Both the position numbers and the translations under genes were made by a program. Positions 32,505 to 42,734 of a stretch of DNA of 64,000 nucleotides are shown here, in pieces. The notes under the pieces are model-generated. The model ran no database searches. It saw nothing but the letters and a program-made list of their open reading frames with translations, and was not told where the DNA came from. Within the stretch, counting starts at the first letter, position 1. Each line of letters opens with the position of its first letter. This DNA comes from Halorientalis persicus (lineage in GTDB: Archaea; Halobacteriota; Halobacteria; Halobacteriales; Haloarculaceae): positions 168,391-232,390 of the forward strand of contig NZ_FOCX01000005.1 of assembly GCF_900110215.1 (NCBI RefSeq). The letters are read 5' to 3'.

Positions 32505-33587
32505 TCAGTGCGCGTGGTCGTGATCGTGGTCGTGCTCCGGCGTCGAGCGCTCGATGGAGAGGCCGCGCCGGTGGACGACTCCCTGCATATCGGCGGCTTC
32601 GGCGGCGAACTCCCGGAGGGCCTCGCCGGTCTCCGACTCGTCGTCCAGCACGACGGGCTTGCCGTCGTCGCCGCCCTCTCGGACGCGGGGATCGAGCGGG
32701 ATCGATCCCAGGAAGGGCATCTCGGACTCGTCGGCGAACTCGCGGCCGCCGCCCTCGCCGAAGATGTGGTGTTCCGACCCGCAGTCGGGACACTGGAAGG
32801 AGGCCATGTTCTCGACGATGCCGAGCACGGGCGTGTCGTGTTTGCCGAACATCTCCAGACCCTTGCGTGCGTCGTCGACGGCGACTTCCTGGGGGGTGGT
32901 GACGATCACCGCGCCCGTGACGGGCACCGTTTGAAGCATCGACAGCTGGGTGTCGCCGGTTCCGGGGGGCAGGTCGATCACCATGTAATCGAGCGCGCCC
33001 CACTCCACGTCCTCCCAGAGCTGGGTGAGGACCTTGTGGACCATCGGTCCCCGCCAGATGACGGGGTCGTCCTCGCCGACGAGGAAGTCCATGCTCATCA
33101 GCTTCATCCCGAACTTCTCGACCGGGACGAGCTTCTCGTCTTTGGTGGCTTTGGGGCGTTCCTCGGCGGCGACCATCCGCGGGACGTTCGGGCCGTACAC
33201 GTCGGCGTCGAACAGGCCGACACGAGCACCCATCTGGGAGAGGCCGGCCGCGAGGTTGACGGCGACGGTACTCTTGCCGACCCCGCCCTTGCCCGAGGCG
33301 ACCGCGATGATGTTCTCGACGTTGGGCAGGATCTGTTCGGCGGGGTCGACGCCGCTGTCCACGTCCGCGGAGAGATCGATGTCGAGACCGCTGCCGGCGA
33401 GTTCCTCGCGCACGTCGTTGGCGATAGCCGTCTCTGTCGGGGAGTAGGGTGCGCCGAGCGCCAGCGAGATGTGAACCGTGTCGCCGTCGACGGTGATGTC
33501 GTTGACCAGCTCGAGTGAGACGATGTCGTCGCCCAGATCGGGGTCGGTCACGTTCCGGAGCCGGTCCCGAACGTCGCTTTCGTTCAT
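32505..33587 (-). CDS. Mrp/NBP35-type Fe-S scaffold ATPase
   Basis: From ATG 33587 (MNESDVRDRLRNVTDPDLGD) the protein is 360 residues. The N-terminal MIP18/DUF59 domain occupies about 1-90. Then comes a deviant Walker A, IAVASGKGGVGKSTVAVNLA, and GTGDTQLS in the switch region. CPDCGSEHHIFGEGGG holds the CxxC pair that bridges an Fe-S cluster in dimers. It acts in iron-sulfur cluster delivery. The C-terminus is His/Asp-rich (EHDHDHDHAH), possibly a metal store. MoaA, a Fe-S enzyme, is divergent next to it. Confidence 0.95.
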   Translation of the reverse strand: MNESDVRDRLRNVTDPDLGDDIVSLELVNDITVDGDTVHISLALGAPYSPTETAIANDVREELAGSGLDIDLSADVDSGVDPAEQILPNVENIIAVASGKGGVGKSTVAVNLAAGLSQMGARVGLFDADVYGPNVPRMVAAEERPKATKDEKLVPVEKFGMKLMSMDFLVGEDDPVIWRGPMVHKVLTQLWEDVEWGALDYMVIDLPPGTGDTQLSMLQTVPVTGAVIVTTPQEVAVDDARKGLEMFGKHDTPVLGIVENMASFQCPDCGSEHHIFGEGGGREFADESEMPFLGSIPLDPRVREGGDDGKPVVLDDESETGEALREFAAEAADMQGVVHRRGLSIERSTPEHDHDHDHAH

Positions 33588-33723
33588 ACCACGAGGAGGG
33601 GTCGGCGCGGCGATAAGGATTGTGAACTCGTGCATCTGCACCGACCACGACGTAACTGTTTAGGGTTACACTAGCCCGGTTTTCGTCAGCGGATTTAAGC
33701 ACGCGGCAGTCCGATCAGTGGAT

Positions 33724-34749
33724 ATGTTGGTCGACCAGTTCGGGCGGGAAGTGTCGGGGGTCCGTGTCTCGCTGACGGACCGGTGTAACTTCGACTGCGT
33801 CTACTGCCACAACGAGGGACTGGGCGACACGCGCGGGCCGATGGACGCCCGGGACGACGAGATGAGTACCGACGACGTGGTCCGCTTTCTGGAGGTCGCC
33901 CGGGAGTTCGACGTGGAGGCTGTGAAGTTCACCGGTGGCGAGCCGATGCTTCGAGAAGATCTGGAGGAGATCGTTCGGCGCACGCCCGACGGGATGGAGA
34001 CTTCGCTGACGACCAACGGCACCTACCTCCCCGACCGCGCCCCCGATCTGGTCGACGCCGGCCTCGACCGGGTGAACGTCTCCCAGGACGCCCTCGACCA
34101 GGAGGCGTTCGCTCAGGTCACCCAGAGCGGCGAGTACGAGGCGGTCATCGAGGGCGTCGAGGCGGCACTCGACGCTGGTCTCCAGCCCGTGAAACTGAAC
34201 ATGGTCGTCTTCGAGCAAACGGCGGGGTACGTCCCCGAGATGGTCGATCACGTCGCGGAAAACGACGGCCTCCAGCTCCAGCTCATCGAGTATATGCCCG
34301 AACTCGCCGGCCGGCCGGAGTGGGCCGTCGACATCCAGCGCGTCCACGACTGGCTGGAAGAACAGGCCGACCACGTCGAACAGCGGGATATGCACGACCG
34401 GCGGCGCTACTGGGTGGGCGGGCGTCCCGCGAGTGCGTCGAGCGGGGCCTCGTCGGACGCCGACAGTGAGTCGGACGACGACGCGGGCGGCATGGTCGAG
34501 ATCGTCGATCCCGTCGGGAACGCGGACTTCTGTGCGAACTGCCATCGCGTGCGCGTCACGCACGAAAGATACCTGAAAGGCTGTCTCAACCGGAACGACG
34601 ACCTGCGGTCGATGGGCGAGATGAGCAAAGTCGAGATCAGAGAGGCGTTCCGCGAGACGGTCCACGAGCGGGTGCCCTACTACGGGGAGTACATGATCAA
34701 AGACGACGATGGCGAGTGGACGATCAACGAGGAGTACATCGGCGTCTAG
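33724..34749 (+). CDS. moaA: GTP 3',8-cyclase
   Basis: The 341-residue radical-SAM enzyme converts GTP to 3',8-cH2GTP, the first step of molybdenum cofactor synthesis. Cluster motif is [15 protein letters not shown] (CxxxCxxC), with [12 protein letters not shown] (GGEP) and TTNGTYL. The second [4Fe-4S] site that binds GTP is [23 protein letters not shown] low-complexity Ser/Asp insert (about 240-258) before it is unusual. ATG 33724 was preferred to GTG 33718. Preceded by a TATA-like GGATTTAAGC (33690-33699). Confidence 0.96.
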   Translation: MLVDQFGREVSGVRVSLTDRCNFDCVYCHNEGLGDTRGPMDARDDEMSTDDVVRFLEVAREFDVEAVKFTGGEPMLREDLEEIVRRTPDGMETSLTTNGTYLPDRAPDLVDAGLDRVNVSQDALDQEAFAQVTQSGEYEAVIEGVEAALDAGLQPVKLNMVVFEQTAGYVPEMVDHVAENDGLQLQLIEYMPELAGRPEWAVDIQRVHDWLEEQADHVEQRDMHDRRRYWVGGRPASASSGASSDADSESDDDAGGMVEIVDPVGNADFCANCHRVRVTHERYLKGCLNRNDDLRSMGEMSKVEIREAFRETVHERVPYYGEYMIKDDDGEWTINEEYIGV

Positions 34750-34766
34750 GCGGGCACCGCCGGAGC

Positions 34767-35582
34767 CTATCGAATGCCGACGGCGTCTCGTTCTCGCGGT
34801 CGCTGATCGACGTACAGCATCCCGAGCGTGACCACGAACAGCCACTTGCACACCTCGTAGACGACGCGCCGCGCGAACGCGAAGTCGAGCATCGGCGCGC
34901 TCCCGGCCCAGATCCACCGCAGGACGGTGAACAGGCCGACCATCCCCGCGAGGATCGAACCCGCGACCAGCCCGGTCGCGAGCAACGTACCGACCACGGT
35001 CCAGCGGGCGCGCCTGACTGCCTGCCAGCCGAGACTGCCCGCGAACGTGGGGCGGGCGCGGTCGATCACTGCGGCGGGGACGATCAGCGTCGAGGACACC
35101 AGCAGGTAGAGCACCAGTGGATAGAGCGGGACCAGGTACAGCTCGAGCATCCCAGTGGTCGGGATACCCGGGGCGAAAATCGCCACGTCACCGCCCAACA
35201 GCGCCAGCAGTACGAGCGAGGCGAGCGTGATCGGCAACAGGGGCACGGCGACCACGGCCGACCCGACGACGGTCCCCTGCACGAACGAAATCGGCGACTG
35301 TGGATCGACGCCGGTCCAGTCGGCCACGGCCAGGTAGGTCACCGCCAGGACCGGGCAGGCGACCACGAACTTGGCCACGAGCAGTTCCAGCGGCGTGAGA
35401 TAGGTGGGCGCGACCGACGCGAGCACGCCGACGGCCAGATACAGCGCCGCGAGCGACGGCAGGTCACGGAGGAACTTGCCCGACCGCACCTGGAGCGAGA
35501 GCGTGTGTCGGGCCGACGTGGGCAACGAGGAGAGGGCGGTCTGGAGCCAGTCACGCCCTCGCTCCGATCGGGGTCTCGTCAT
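34767..35582 (-). CDS. multi-pass membrane protein of unknown function
   Basis: The first in-frame ATG is 35582 (MTRPRSERGRDWLQTALSSL), 271 residues; a TTG at 35672 would add 30 residues. Six or seven hydrophobic helices, among them LAALYLAVGVLASVAPTYLT, VGSAVVAVPLLPITLASLVLLALLGG and VGTLLATGLVAGSILAGMVGLF, span most of the protein. It has an AWGR-like amphipathic start and a short cytoplasmic tail (VDQRPRERDAVGIR). It resembles the Yip1/DUF-type haloarchaeal transporters-like proteins without known substrates. It is convergent with moaA. Confidence 0.7.
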   Translation of the reverse strand: MTRPRSERGRDWLQTALSSLPTSARHTLSLQVRSGKFLRDLPSLAALYLAVGVLASVAPTYLTPLELLVAKFVVACPVLAVTYLAVADWTGVDPQSPISFVQGTVVGSAVVAVPLLPITLASLVLLALLGGDVAIFAPGIPTTGMLELYLVPLYPLVLYLLVSSTLIVPAAVIDRARPTFAGSLGWQAVRRARWTVVGTLLATGLVAGSILAGMVGLFTVLRWIWAGSAPMLDFAFARRVVYEVCKWLFVVTLGMLYVDQRPRERDAVGIR

Positions 35583-35760
35583 CGACACCGGACGGCGAGT
35601 ACGGTCGCCGGCGCTATCGGTCGCCCCTGTCGAGCCCCCTTCATCGCCCGATCCTTTCAGTCGACCGTACAAAATACCTCTCCCTCAAAAGACAGGATGT
35701 TCGGGAAGGGGGTCCATCGGCACGCCGTCGGGGCCAGCGGTCGGGACGGTTCCGTTGCGT

Positions 35761-35769
35761 TTAAATAGG
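35761..35769 (+). promoter_or_regulatory. TATA box for tRNA-Ser and ribosomal operon
   Basis: TTTAAATAG directly after GTTGCG is the strongest TATA match in this intergenic region. Transcription would begin near 35790, about 80 nt before tRNA-Ser, and continue into rps13. The 286 bp between 35583 and 35868 hold no other supported feature. Confidence 0.6.
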
Positions 35770-35868
35770 CCCTGGCAATACGAGCAAGTACAGATCGTGT
35801 AGGGGCGTCGGGCCCCGAGTCCGACTGAGACGCGGTGTCTCGCGGGCGGAGATACAACAGACAAGCGG

Positions 35869-35953
35869 GTCGTGGTAGCCAAGTCTGGCCCAAGGCGCAG
35901 GGTTGCTAACTCTGTGGCGTCAAGCCTCCGGGGTTCGAATCCCCGCCACGACG
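35869..35953 (+). tRNA. tRNA-Ser (anticodon GCT)
   Basis: Acceptor stem GTCGTGG pairs with CCACGAC; discriminator G is a serine identity base. The anticodon stem CAGGG/CTCTG (one G-T pair) holds loop TTGCTAA, anticodon GCT (Ser, AGC/AGU). The long variable arm (GGCGTCAAGCC region) marks class II, and the T-arm is GGGGTTCGAATCCCC. It is 20 nt upstream of rps13 and is probably cut from the ribosomal-operon transcript. Confidence 0.96.
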
Positions 35954-35973
35954 CTCACCGACAACGGTTACAC

Positions 35974-36504
35974 ATGAGTGCAGAAGACCCACCCGAGGAC
36001 GAGGACGCGGAAGAAGAGGAGGACATCCGCTACTTCGTCCGTATCGGACAGACAGACCTCGACGGGACGAAGTCCGTCGAGAAAGCACTGACAGACATGA
36101 ACGGTATCGGACACCGGGCCGCCCGGATCATCACCGACAAGACGGACATCGACCGTCGGGACACCTTCGGCAAGCTCGAGGACGAGGAGATCGAGGAGAT
36201 CGTCGATCTCGTGGAGAGCTTCGCCGAGGAGGTTCCCGAGTGGATGACCAACCACCAGTCGGACTTCTTCTCGGGGGAGACGACCCACGAGATCGGCAAC
36301 GACCTCGGCATGACCCGCCGGCAGGACATCAACCGGATGAAGATGATCGACTCCTACCGCGGGGTTCGCCACAAGCGCGGGCAGAAGGTCCGTGGCCAGC
36401 GCACGAAGTCCACCGGTCGTACCGAGGGGACTATCGGCGTCAACGTCGAGGCGATCAAGGAAGAACAGGCCGAGGAGGCCGCCGAAGAGGGCGGTGAGGA
36501 ATAA
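35974..36504 (+). CDS. rps13: 30S ribosomal protein S13
   Basis: A 176-residue small-subunit head protein: [36 protein letters not shown], then the helix-two-turn-helix region and basic tail [21 protein letters not shown]. The N-terminus has an acidic extension ([14 protein letters not shown]), and the C-terminus is acidic ([14 protein letters not shown]), both halophilic adaptations. First protein gene of the operon, 20 nt after tRNA-Ser; its stop overlaps the rps4 start (TAATG). Confidence 0.97.
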   Translation: MSAEDPPEDEDAEEEEDIRYFVRIGQTDLDGTKSVEKALTDMNGIGHRAARIITDKTDIDRRDTFGKLEDEEIEEIVDLVESFAEEVPEWMTNHQSDFFSGETTHEIGNDLGMTRRQDINRMKMIDSYRGVRHKRGQKVRGQRTKSTGRTEGTIGVNVEAIKEEQAEEAAEEGGEE

Positions 36505-37022
36505 TGCCACTCGGAACCAAGACCAAACTCTACGAGACGCCGAACCACCCCTTCCAGGGTGAACGTATCGCCGACGAGCACGACCTCGTCGCTCGCTACG
36601 GACTCAAGAACAAAGAGGAACTCTGGCGCGCCCAGTCGGAACTGCGATCCTACCGGCGCGAGGCCCGGCAGCTGCTCGGTGCCACCCAGGGTGACGCCGA
36701 AGCCGCCGAGAGCCAGGAGTTCCTGGCCCGGCTGAAGAAGCTCGGCATCCTCAACGAGGAGGACAGCCTCGACGACATCCTGTCGCTGGACGTGACCGAC
36801 GTGCTGGAGCGTCGGCTCCAGACCGTCGTCTACCGCAAGGGCCTGGCCAACACGGCCAAGCAGGCCCGCCAGTTCATCGTTCACGGACACGTCACGGTCG
36901 AAGGGAGCCGCGTCACCGAGCCCTCGCGGAAGGTCGCCGTCGCGGAAGGCGACGCCGTCGAGTTCGACAGTACGAGTCCGCTGACGGACGAACTCCACCC
37001 CGAACGCGCGGAGGAACAGTAA
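36504..37022 (+). CDS. rps4: 30S ribosomal protein S4
   Basis: A 172-residue protein: [44 protein letters not shown], followed by S4 RNA-binding domain [37 protein letters not shown]. It is a primary 16S rRNA binder. It starts one base before the end of rps13 and ends 3 nt before rps11. Confidence 0.97.
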   Translation: MPLGTKTKLYETPNHPFQGERIADEHDLVARYGLKNKEELWRAQSELRSYRREARQLLGATQGDAEAAESQEFLARLKKLGILNEEDSLDDILSLDVTDVLERRLQTVVYRKGLANTAKQARQFIVHGHVTVEGSRVTEPSRKVAVAEGDAVEFDSTSPLTDELHPERAEEQ

Positions 37023-37025
37023 ACC

Positions 37026-37418
37026 ATGGCTGAGGAAGGACCTGACGACATCTGGGGCATCGCCCACGTGTACGCATCGTTCAACAACACGATCATCACG
37101 ATCACCGACCAGACTGGCGCGGAGACGCTCGCGAAGTCTTCGGGCGGGACGGTCGTCAAGCAGAACCGCGACGAAGCGTCGCCGTACGCGGCAATGCAGA
37201 TGGCCGAGACAGTCGCGGAGAAAGCCCTCGCGCAGGGCGTCGAGGGCGTCCACGTTCGCGTGCGCGGTCCCGGTGGGAACCAGCAGACAAACCCCGGTCC
37301 GGGCGCGCAGGCGACGATCCGCGCGCTGGCACGAGCCGGCCTGGAGATCGGTCGTATCGAGGACGTGACACCCACCCCACACGACGGGACACGCGCACCG
37401 AAGAACAGCGGGTTCTAA
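37026..37418 (+). CDS. rps11: 30S ribosomal protein S11
   Basis: A 130-residue protein: [31 protein letters not shown], and [49 protein letters not shown]. It forms part of the mRNA exit path on the platform. It lies 3 nt after rps4 and 3 nt before rpoD. Confidence 0.97.
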   Translation: MAEEGPDDIWGIAHVYASFNNTIITITDQTGAETLAKSSGGTVVKQNRDEASPYAAMQMAETVAEKALAQGVEGVHVRVRGPGGNQQTNPGPGAQATIRALARAGLEIGRIEDVTPTPHDGTRAPKNSGF

Positions 37419-37421
37419 CAC

Positions 37422-38189
37422 ATGGCACCGGACTACGACGTGGAGTTCATCGACCGGGGCGACCGCGACCGCGAAGCACGATTCCTCGTGCGCGACGTGA
37501 GTCCCGCGTTCGCGAACGGGATCCGGCGGGCGATGATCGCCGACGTGCCGACCCTCTCGATCGACGAGGTGCGAGTCATCGAGAACTCGTCGGTCATGTT
37601 CGACGAGCAGATCGCGCTCCGGCTCGGGCTGGTCCCGCTGACCACGCCCGAGGACTACGAGATCGGAGAGACGGTAACGCTCGCGCTGGACGTCGAGGGA
37701 CCGGGGACCGCCTACTCGGGCGACCTGGTCTGTGATGACGACCGCGTCGAGCCGGCCGACAAGAACGTCCCGATCATCGACCTCAAGGACCCGGAAGGGT
37801 CCGAGACCCCCCAGCGGCTTGAAGTCGAGGCCGACGCGGTCTACGACGTGGGTCGGGAACACGCCAAACATCAGGGCGGCGTGGCGGTCGGCTACCGTCA
37901 CCTCCAGACCGTCGACGTCGTCGGCGACGCCGACGAGTACGGCGACGACGACCCCCACATCCTGCGTGGGGTCATCGAGGAGGACGGCGAGTTGGTCCCG
38001 ACCGAGGAGTTCGACCACGACCTGACCCAGCGGTATCCGGGGAAGGAGGTCGAGGTATCGGACGTGCCCAACGCCTTCGTGTTCCACGTCGAGACCGACG
38101 GTTCGATGTCGGTCGACGACCTGGTGACGGGCGCGGTGGACACGATCCACGACCGGGCCGACGAACTGAAAGACGCAGTACAGCTATAA
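37422..38189 (+). CDS. rpoD: DNA-directed RNA polymerase subunit D (Rpo3)
   Basis: The 255-residue homologue of Rpb3/alpha has [48 protein letters not shown] and the family assembly platform. Archaeal RpoD sometimes carries Fe-S cysteines in its insert domain; here the insert ([15 protein letters not shown]...) has a single cysteine, so a cluster is absent. Followed by tRNA-Leu(CAG) 117 bp downstream in the same operon. Confidence 0.96.
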   Translation: MAPDYDVEFIDRGDRDREARFLVRDVSPAFANGIRRAMIADVPTLSIDEVRVIENSSVMFDEQIALRLGLVPLTTPEDYEIGETVTLALDVEGPGTAYSGDLVCDDDRVEPADKNVPIIDLKDPEGSETPQRLEVEADAVYDVGREHAKHQGGVAVGYRHLQTVDVVGDADEYGDDDPHILRGVIEEDGELVPTEEFDHDLTQRYPGKEVEVSDVPNAFVFHVETDGSMSVDDLVTGAVDTIHDRADELKDAVQL

Positions 38190-38306
38190 TGATCGACACT
38201 GCCCCTGCACACCGACATGACGCCCCCCGTCCCCTGAAGAGCGGCCGGGCCGACCGGTGGACAATCGAAAGCGGTTTGAAGGGGCAGTTGGAACTGACAT
38301 ATGCGC

Positions 38307-38391
38307 GCAGGGATAGCCAAGTCAGGCCAACGGCGCAGCGTTCAGGGCGCTGTCCCGTAGGGGTCCGCAGGTTCAAATCCTGCTCCCTGCA
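38307..38391 (+). tRNA. tRNA-Leu (anticodon CAG)
   Basis: Acceptor stem GCAGGGA pairs with TCCCTGC, discriminator A. Anticodon stem CAGCG/CGCTG with loop TTCAGGG gives anticodon CAG (Leu CUG). Its D-arm, anticodon stem and variable arm are nearly identical to tRNA-Leu(GAG) at 1306. It lies between rpoD and rpl18e, as in the Haloarcula marismortui S9 operon, where a tRNA-Leu is cotranscribed with ribosomal genes. Confidence 0.96.
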
Positions 38392-38459
38392 TTGTTCGGC
38401 TCGTCACAACCGACGAGCCGTGAAAGCGAGCAGTCAGCACTTTGCTTCGGAGGTAGGAC

Positions 38460-38810
38460 ATGAGTAAGACGAACCCGAGACTCAGTAGTCTCATCGCCGA
38501 CCTGAAGTCGACCGCCCGGAACTCGGGCGGCGAGGTCTGGGGCGACGTTGCCGACCGGCTGGAGAAGCCGCGAAGCACGCACGCCGAAGTCAACCTGGGC
38601 CGCATCGAGCGGTACGCCCAGGAAGACGAGACAGTGATCGTGCCCGGGAAGGTCCTGGGCAGTGGCGTCCTGCAGAAGGATGTCACGGTCGCCGCCGTTG
38701 ACTTTTCCGGCACGGCCGAGACCAAGATCGACCAGGTAGGCGAGAGCATCACGCTAGAACAGGCACTCGAACGCAACCCCGACGGCGGCAACGTACGGGT
38801 GATTCGATGA
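38460..38810 (+). CDS. rpl18e: 50S ribosomal protein L18e
   Basis: A 116-residue protein: [48 protein letters not shown], and [27 protein letters not shown] good Shine-Dalgarno, GGAGGT at 38450-38455, precedes the ATG, as expected for an internal operon gene. Overlaps rpl13 by 4 nt (ATGA). Confidence 0.96.
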   Translation: MSKTNPRLSSLIADLKSTARNSGGEVWGDVADRLEKPRSTHAEVNLGRIERYAQEDETVIVPGKVLGSGVLQKDVTVAAVDFSGTAETKIDQVGESITLEQALERNPDGGNVRVIR

Positions 38811-39244
38811 GTATCGCAGAATTCGACGCGGATGTCGTCGTCGAGGCACGTGACTGTATCCTCGGTCGGGTCGCCAGCGAGGTGGCCCAGCGCGCGCTCG
38901 ACGGTGAGCGCGTGGCCGTGATCAACGCCGAGCAGGCGGTCATCACCGGCAACGCCGAGGACACGATGGAGACGTACCGGACGCGGCGCGATATGGGCTC
39001 GGACCGGGGGCCGTACTACCCGAAACAGCCCGACCGCATCTTCAAGCGCGCGATCCGCGGGATGCTCCCGTACAAGAAAAGTCGCGGGCGCGAGGCCTTC
39101 GAGAACGTCCGTGTCTACATCGGCAACCCCCACGACGAGGACGCCGAAGTCGTCGAGGGGACGTCGCTGGATCGGCTCTCGAACATCAACTTCGTCCAGC
39201 TGGGCGAGGTTAGCGAAGAACTCGGAGCGAACGTCACATGGTAA
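38807..39244 (+). CDS. rpl13: 50S ribosomal protein L13
   Basis: A 145-residue protein: [40 protein letters not shown], then [29 protein letters not shown]. Early large-subunit assembly protein. Overlaps rpl18e by 4 nt and rps9 by 7 nt, implying coupled translation. Confidence 0.97.
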   Translation: MSIAEFDADVVVEARDCILGRVASEVAQRALDGERVAVINAEQAVITGNAEDTMETYRTRRDMGSDRGPYYPKQPDRIFKRAIRGMLPYKKSRGREAFENVRVYIGNPHDEDAEVVEGTSLDRLSNINFVQLGEVSEELGANVTW

Positions 39245-39636
39245 CTAACACGTCAGGCAAGAAGAAGACGGCCATCGCACGCGCGACGGTCACCGACGGC
39301 GAGGGTCGGGTTCGGGTGAACTCCCAGCCCGTCGAACTCGTCGAGCCGGAGCTGTCGCAGCTGAAGATGCTGGAACCGTTCCGTATCGCCGACGACGACC
39401 TGCGCGAGGAAGTCGACATCGACGTGCAGGTCGAGGGCGGCGGCGTGTCTGGACAGGCCGACGCCGTCCGGACTGCCATCGCGCGCGGGCTGGTCCAGTT
39501 CCACAACGACGCGGAACTGCGGGACGCCTACATGGAATTCGACCGGTCGCTGCTGGTCAACGACGTGCGCCAGACCGAACCCAAGAAGTGGGGCGGCCCG
39601 GGCGCACGGGCGCGCTACCAGAAGTCCTACCGCTGA
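39238..39636 (+). CDS. rps9: 30S ribosomal protein S9
   Basis: A 132-residue protein: [56 protein letters not shown] and the conserved tail [14 protein letters not shown], which reaches the P-site tRNA. Followed by rpoN. Confidence 0.97.
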   Translation: MVTNTSGKKKTAIARATVTDGEGRVRVNSQPVELVEPELSQLKMLEPFRIADDDLREEVDIDVQVEGGGVSGQADAVRTAIARGLVQFHNDAELRDAYMEFDRSLLVNDVRQTEPKKWGGPGARARYQKSYR

Positions 39637-39648
39637 GGTGATTCAAGT

Positions 39649-39843
39649 ATGATGGTACCGGTCCGGTGTTTCACCTGTGGTAACGTCGTCGGCGAGCACT
39701 GGGAGGAGTTCAAGGCCCGCACCAGAGAGGGCGACGAGGACCCGGAGAAGGTCCTCGACGAACTCGGTGTGGAGCGACACTGCTGTCGCCGGATGCTCGT
39801 CTCGCACAAGGACCTCGTCGACATCGTGGCACCGTATCAGTGA
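39649..39843 (+). CDS. rpoN: RNA polymerase subunit N (Rpo10)
   Basis: A 64-residue zinc protein: [19 protein letters not shown] and [18 protein letters not shown]. The CxxC...CC pattern is the Rpb10 zinc bundle. Two adjacent ATG codons (39649, 39652) open it; the first is used here. Assembles with the D and L subunits. Confidence 0.96.
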   Translation: MMVPVRCFTCGNVVGEHWEEFKARTREGDEDPEKVLDELGVERHCCRRMLVSHKDLVDIVAPYQ

Positions 39844-39846
39844 CAC

Positions 39847-40023
39847 ATGGCAGGACAGGACAACAGATACGAGAAGGCACGCATCATCGGCGCGCGAGCG
39901 CTGCAGGTGGCCTACGGCGCACCGGTGCTCATCGACACCGAACAGACCCAGCCGATCCTCATCGCGGCCGAGGAGTACGACGCTGAGGTCCTGCCGTTCA
40001 CCGTCAGGCGGGGTGAACAGTGA
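39847..40023 (+). CDS. rpoK: RNA polymerase subunit K (Rpo6)
   Basis: A 58-residue protein: [20 protein letters not shown], then [36 protein letters not shown]. This is the omega/Rpb6 homologue that latches the largest subunit. Starts 3 nt after the rpoN stop and overlaps enolase (GTGA at 40020-40023). Confidence 0.96.
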   Translation: MAGQDNRYEKARIIGARALQVAYGAPVLIDTEQTQPILIAAEEYDAEVLPFTVRRGEQ

Positions 40024-41222
40024 CGCTGATCGCCGACGTGTCTCTCCGGCGGATCCTCGACTCCCGCGGCAACGGGACGGTCGAGGCGGAGGTGACCACG
40101 GACAACGGCGGATTCGGTCGTGCGGCCGCCCCGAGCGGCGCGTCCACGGGCGAGTACGAGGCTATCGAACTGGAGCCCAGCGAGGCCATCGCGAAGGCCC
40201 GCGAACTGGCGGTGCCGCGACTCGTCGGCGAGGTCTTCGCCGGCGACCAGCGCGGCGTCGATCAGGCGCTGCACGGTGCCGACAGCACGGACGACTTCTC
40301 GAAGATCGGGGCCAACAGCGCGGTCGCGATCAGTATGGCCGCGGCCAAGGCCGGTGCAGACACGCAGGGAATCCCCCTCTATCAGCACCTCGGCGGTGCG
40401 TTCCGGGGGCGGAACTTCCCGGTGCCCCTGGGTAACGTCGTCGGCGGCGGTGAACACGCCGCGGACGCGACCCACATTCAGGAGTTCCTGGCCGCACCCG
40501 TCGGCGCGCCGAGCGTCGCGGACGCGGTGTTCGCCAATGCGGCGGTTCACCAGGAGGTCCACGACATCCTGACCGAGCGCGGGATCGCGGCCGGCAAGGG
40601 GGACGAAGGCGCGTGGGCACCCTCCGTCGACGACGCCGAGGCGTTCGATATCGTCGCCGAGGCAACCGAGCGAGTCGAAGACGAGTTCGGCTTCGAGGTC
40701 CGGATGGGGCTGGACGTGGCCGGTGCCGAGCTGTACGACAACGAGGACGGCGTCTACAGCTACGGCGACCGGACCCGCGATACGGCCGAACAGATCGACT
40801 ACATCGCGGATCTCGTCGACGAGTACGACCTCGTCTACGTCGAGGACCCGCTCGACGAGAACGACTACGAGGCATTTGCCGACCTGACGAATCAGGTGGG
40901 CGAGGAGACGCTGATCTGTGGCGACGACCTGTTCGTGACGAACACGGACCGGCTCGCCGAGGGGATCGAGCAGGGTGCGGCCAACAGCATCCTGATCAAG
41001 CCCAACCAGATCGGCACGTTGACCGACGCCTTCGACGCCATCGAACTGGCTGTCGAGAACGGGTACGCGCCGGTCGTCTCCCACCGAAGCGGAGAGACCG
41101 AAGACGCGACGATTGCACACCTCGCCGTGGCGACCGACGCGCCGTTCATCAAGACGGGCGCGGTCGGCGGCGAGCGCACAGCGAAGCTGAACGAACTGAT
41201 CAGAATCGAGGACAACGCATGA
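40020..41222 (+). CDS. eno: enolase
   Basis: The 400-residue glycolytic enzyme interconverts 2-phosphoglycerate and phosphoenolpyruvate. It starts at GTG 40020, overlapping the rpoK stop. Signatures are [27 protein letters not shown], catalytic-base region [11 protein letters not shown], metal site [13 protein letters not shown], lysine loop [15 protein letters not shown] and [17 protein letters not shown]. Its presence within a ribosomal operon is a known haloarchaeal trait. The stop overlaps rps2 (ATGA). Confidence 0.97.
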   Translation: MTLIADVSLRRILDSRGNGTVEAEVTTDNGGFGRAAAPSGASTGEYEAIELEPSEAIAKARELAVPRLVGEVFAGDQRGVDQALHGADSTDDFSKIGANSAVAISMAAAKAGADTQGIPLYQHLGGAFRGRNFPVPLGNVVGGGEHAADATHIQEFLAAPVGAPSVADAVFANAAVHQEVHDILTERGIAAGKGDEGAWAPSVDDAEAFDIVAEATERVEDEFGFEVRMGLDVAGAELYDNEDGVYSYGDRTRDTAEQIDYIADLVDEYDLVYVEDPLDENDYEAFADLTNQVGEETLICGDDLFVTNTDRLAEGIEQGAANSILIKPNQIGTLTDAFDAIELAVENGYAPVVSHRSGETEDATIAHLAVATDAPFIKTGAVGGERTAKLNELIRIEDNA

Positions 41223-42034
41223 GTGGAAACGACGAAGAGGGTCTCGACGCCGCCGAGTCGGAGGTCGACCCGGAGCCGACCGGCGAGTCCGGTGCGGAGC
41301 CGGAGCCCGATCCCGACACGGACGTCGCCGAGGCCGACGACGAGGAACAGACCCCCGACGCCGAGTCGGGTGAACCCGAGGAGGCGGCCGAAGAGGCCGC
41401 CGAAGAAGAGGAAGAGGAGCCGCGACTGGACGAGGACGTCATGCCCGACGACGAGGCGGACCTCCTCATTCCGGTCGAAGACTACCTCGCGGCAGGTGTC
41501 CACATCGGGACCCAGCAGAAGACCCAGGACATGGAGCGGTTCATCCACCGCGTCCGGACCGACGGGCTGTACGTGCTGGACGTCTCGATGACCGACCAGC
41601 GGATCCGCACCGCCGCCGACTTCCTGGGCGATTACGACCCCGAGCAGATCCTCGTGGCGTCCTCGCGCCAGTACGGTCGCTTCCCGGCCGAACAGTTCGC
41701 GGACGCCATCGGCGCTCGCGCACGCACCGGTCGGTTCATCCCCGGGACGCTCACGAACCCCGACTACGAGGGCTACATCGAGCCCGACGTCGTGGTCGTG
41801 ACCGACCCCATCGGTGACTCGCAAGCTGTGAAGGAGGCCATCACCGTGGGCATCCCGGTCATCGCGATGTGTGACTCCAACAACCAGACGAGCAACGTCG
41901 ACCTCGTGGTCCCGACGAACAACAAGGGTCGCAAGGCCCTGTCGGTCGTCTACTGGCTGCTGGCCAACGAGACGCTCGACCGCCGCGGTGCCGAACCCGC
42001 CTACGCGCTCGAGGACTTCGAGAGCGAACTGTAG
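41219..42034 (+). CDS. rps2: 30S ribosomal protein S2
   Basis: From ATG 41219 the product is 271 residues. Residues 1-75 are a very acidic halophilic extension rich in Glu/Asp/Ala ([20 protein letters not shown]). The S2 fold follows: [71 protein letters not shown] and [50 protein letters not shown]. Last gene of the operon. Confidence 0.96.
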   Translation: MSGNDEEGLDAAESEVDPEPTGESGAEPEPDPDTDVAEADDEEQTPDAESGEPEEAAEEAAEEEEEEPRLDEDVMPDDEADLLIPVEDYLAAGVHIGTQQKTQDMERFIHRVRTDGLYVLDVSMTDQRIRTAADFLGDYDPEQILVASSRQYGRFPAEQFADAIGARARTGRFIPGTLTNPDYEGYIEPDVVVVTDPIGDSQAVKEAITVGIPVIAMCDSNNQTSNVDLVVPTNNKGRKALSVVYWLLANETLDRRGAEPAYALEDFESEL

Positions 42035-42049
42035 ATTTCCGCCGCCACT

Positions 42050-42062
42050 GCTTCGCCTTTTT
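42050..42062 (+). terminator. T-run after rps2
   Basis: CGCCTTTTTCGAT, 16 nt past the rps2 stop, has a five-T run in GC-rich context, as in intrinsic archaeal terminators. The stretch 42035-42224 holds nothing else recognisable. Confidence 0.45.
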
Positions 42063-42224
42063 CGATGTCGTTGGCTCCGTAGCGATAGCGTCGGCTCCGT
42101 GGACTGCGCCGTGTCCTTCGGTGCAGGGAATCGGACAGCGGCCACGGGGCCGAACCGGGGCACCGGGGCGCGACGATATGTGACTCCCTCAAGAGCTTAG
42201 TTGCTCCCGGTCGAGGCCGGGCGT

Positions 42225-42587
42225 ATGGCCGACGATTCCACGATGAACGCCCTGATCGGCGGTGTCGTGACGATAGTGCTCTCCTTTACCGGCTTCTCGC
42301 CAGTCCTCGGCGGGGCGGTCGCCGGGTACCTGAATCAGCGCGACGGCGTGCGCGTGGGCGTACTGGCGGGACTGGTGGCGCTGGTGCCGATGGTGCTCGG
42401 GATGTTCTTCCTCGGTGGATTCGTGGGGCTGTTCGCGATGTTTGGGGGTCGCGGTGGGATGATGGCTGGCGGTGTGGGGCTGTTCTTTCTCCTGTTCGGC
42501 TTCGTCTTCTTCGCCGTCTTCGTCGTCGGGCTGTCGGCGCTGGGCGGGTACATCGGGGAGTACCTGTACGCGGAGGACGTCGTCTGA
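42225..42587 (+). CDS. DUF5518-like membrane protein
   Basis: A 120-residue protein from ATG 42225 (MADDSTMNALIGGVVTIVLS). Four hydrophobic segments, with the glycine-rich pattern SPVLGGAVAGYLNQRDGVRVGVLAGL, a glycine-rich middle (GGRGGMMAGGVGLFF) and a final helix, are typical of haloarchaeal DUF5518 proteins. It inserts between rps2 and mvk, which are adjacent in other haloarchaea. Function unknown. Confidence 0.78.
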   Translation: MADDSTMNALIGGVVTIVLSFTGFSPVLGGAVAGYLNQRDGVRVGVLAGLVALVPMVLGMFFLGGFVGLFAMFGGRGGMMAGGVGLFFLLFGFVFFAVFVVGLSALGGYIGEYLYAEDVV

Positions 42588-42734
42588 CCCCGGTCGTTCG
42601 GCTCCGTCGAAACCCTCCACGACTGATGCTAGGCGTAGTGACTGGAGGGCGTGAGTTCGATACCGCTGGCCGCGCTCGTGGGCTATTTGCCACTACAGGT
42701 AGCGAGTATGCCCCCAGCGGCGGGGTCGACAGTA

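Noticed and set aside
35685..35882. Minus-strand ORF with CTCSYCQG cysteine cluster upstream of tRNA-Ser
   Set aside because: Its only ATG is inside the tRNA gene and the frame crosses the TATA box of the tRNA/ribosomal operon.
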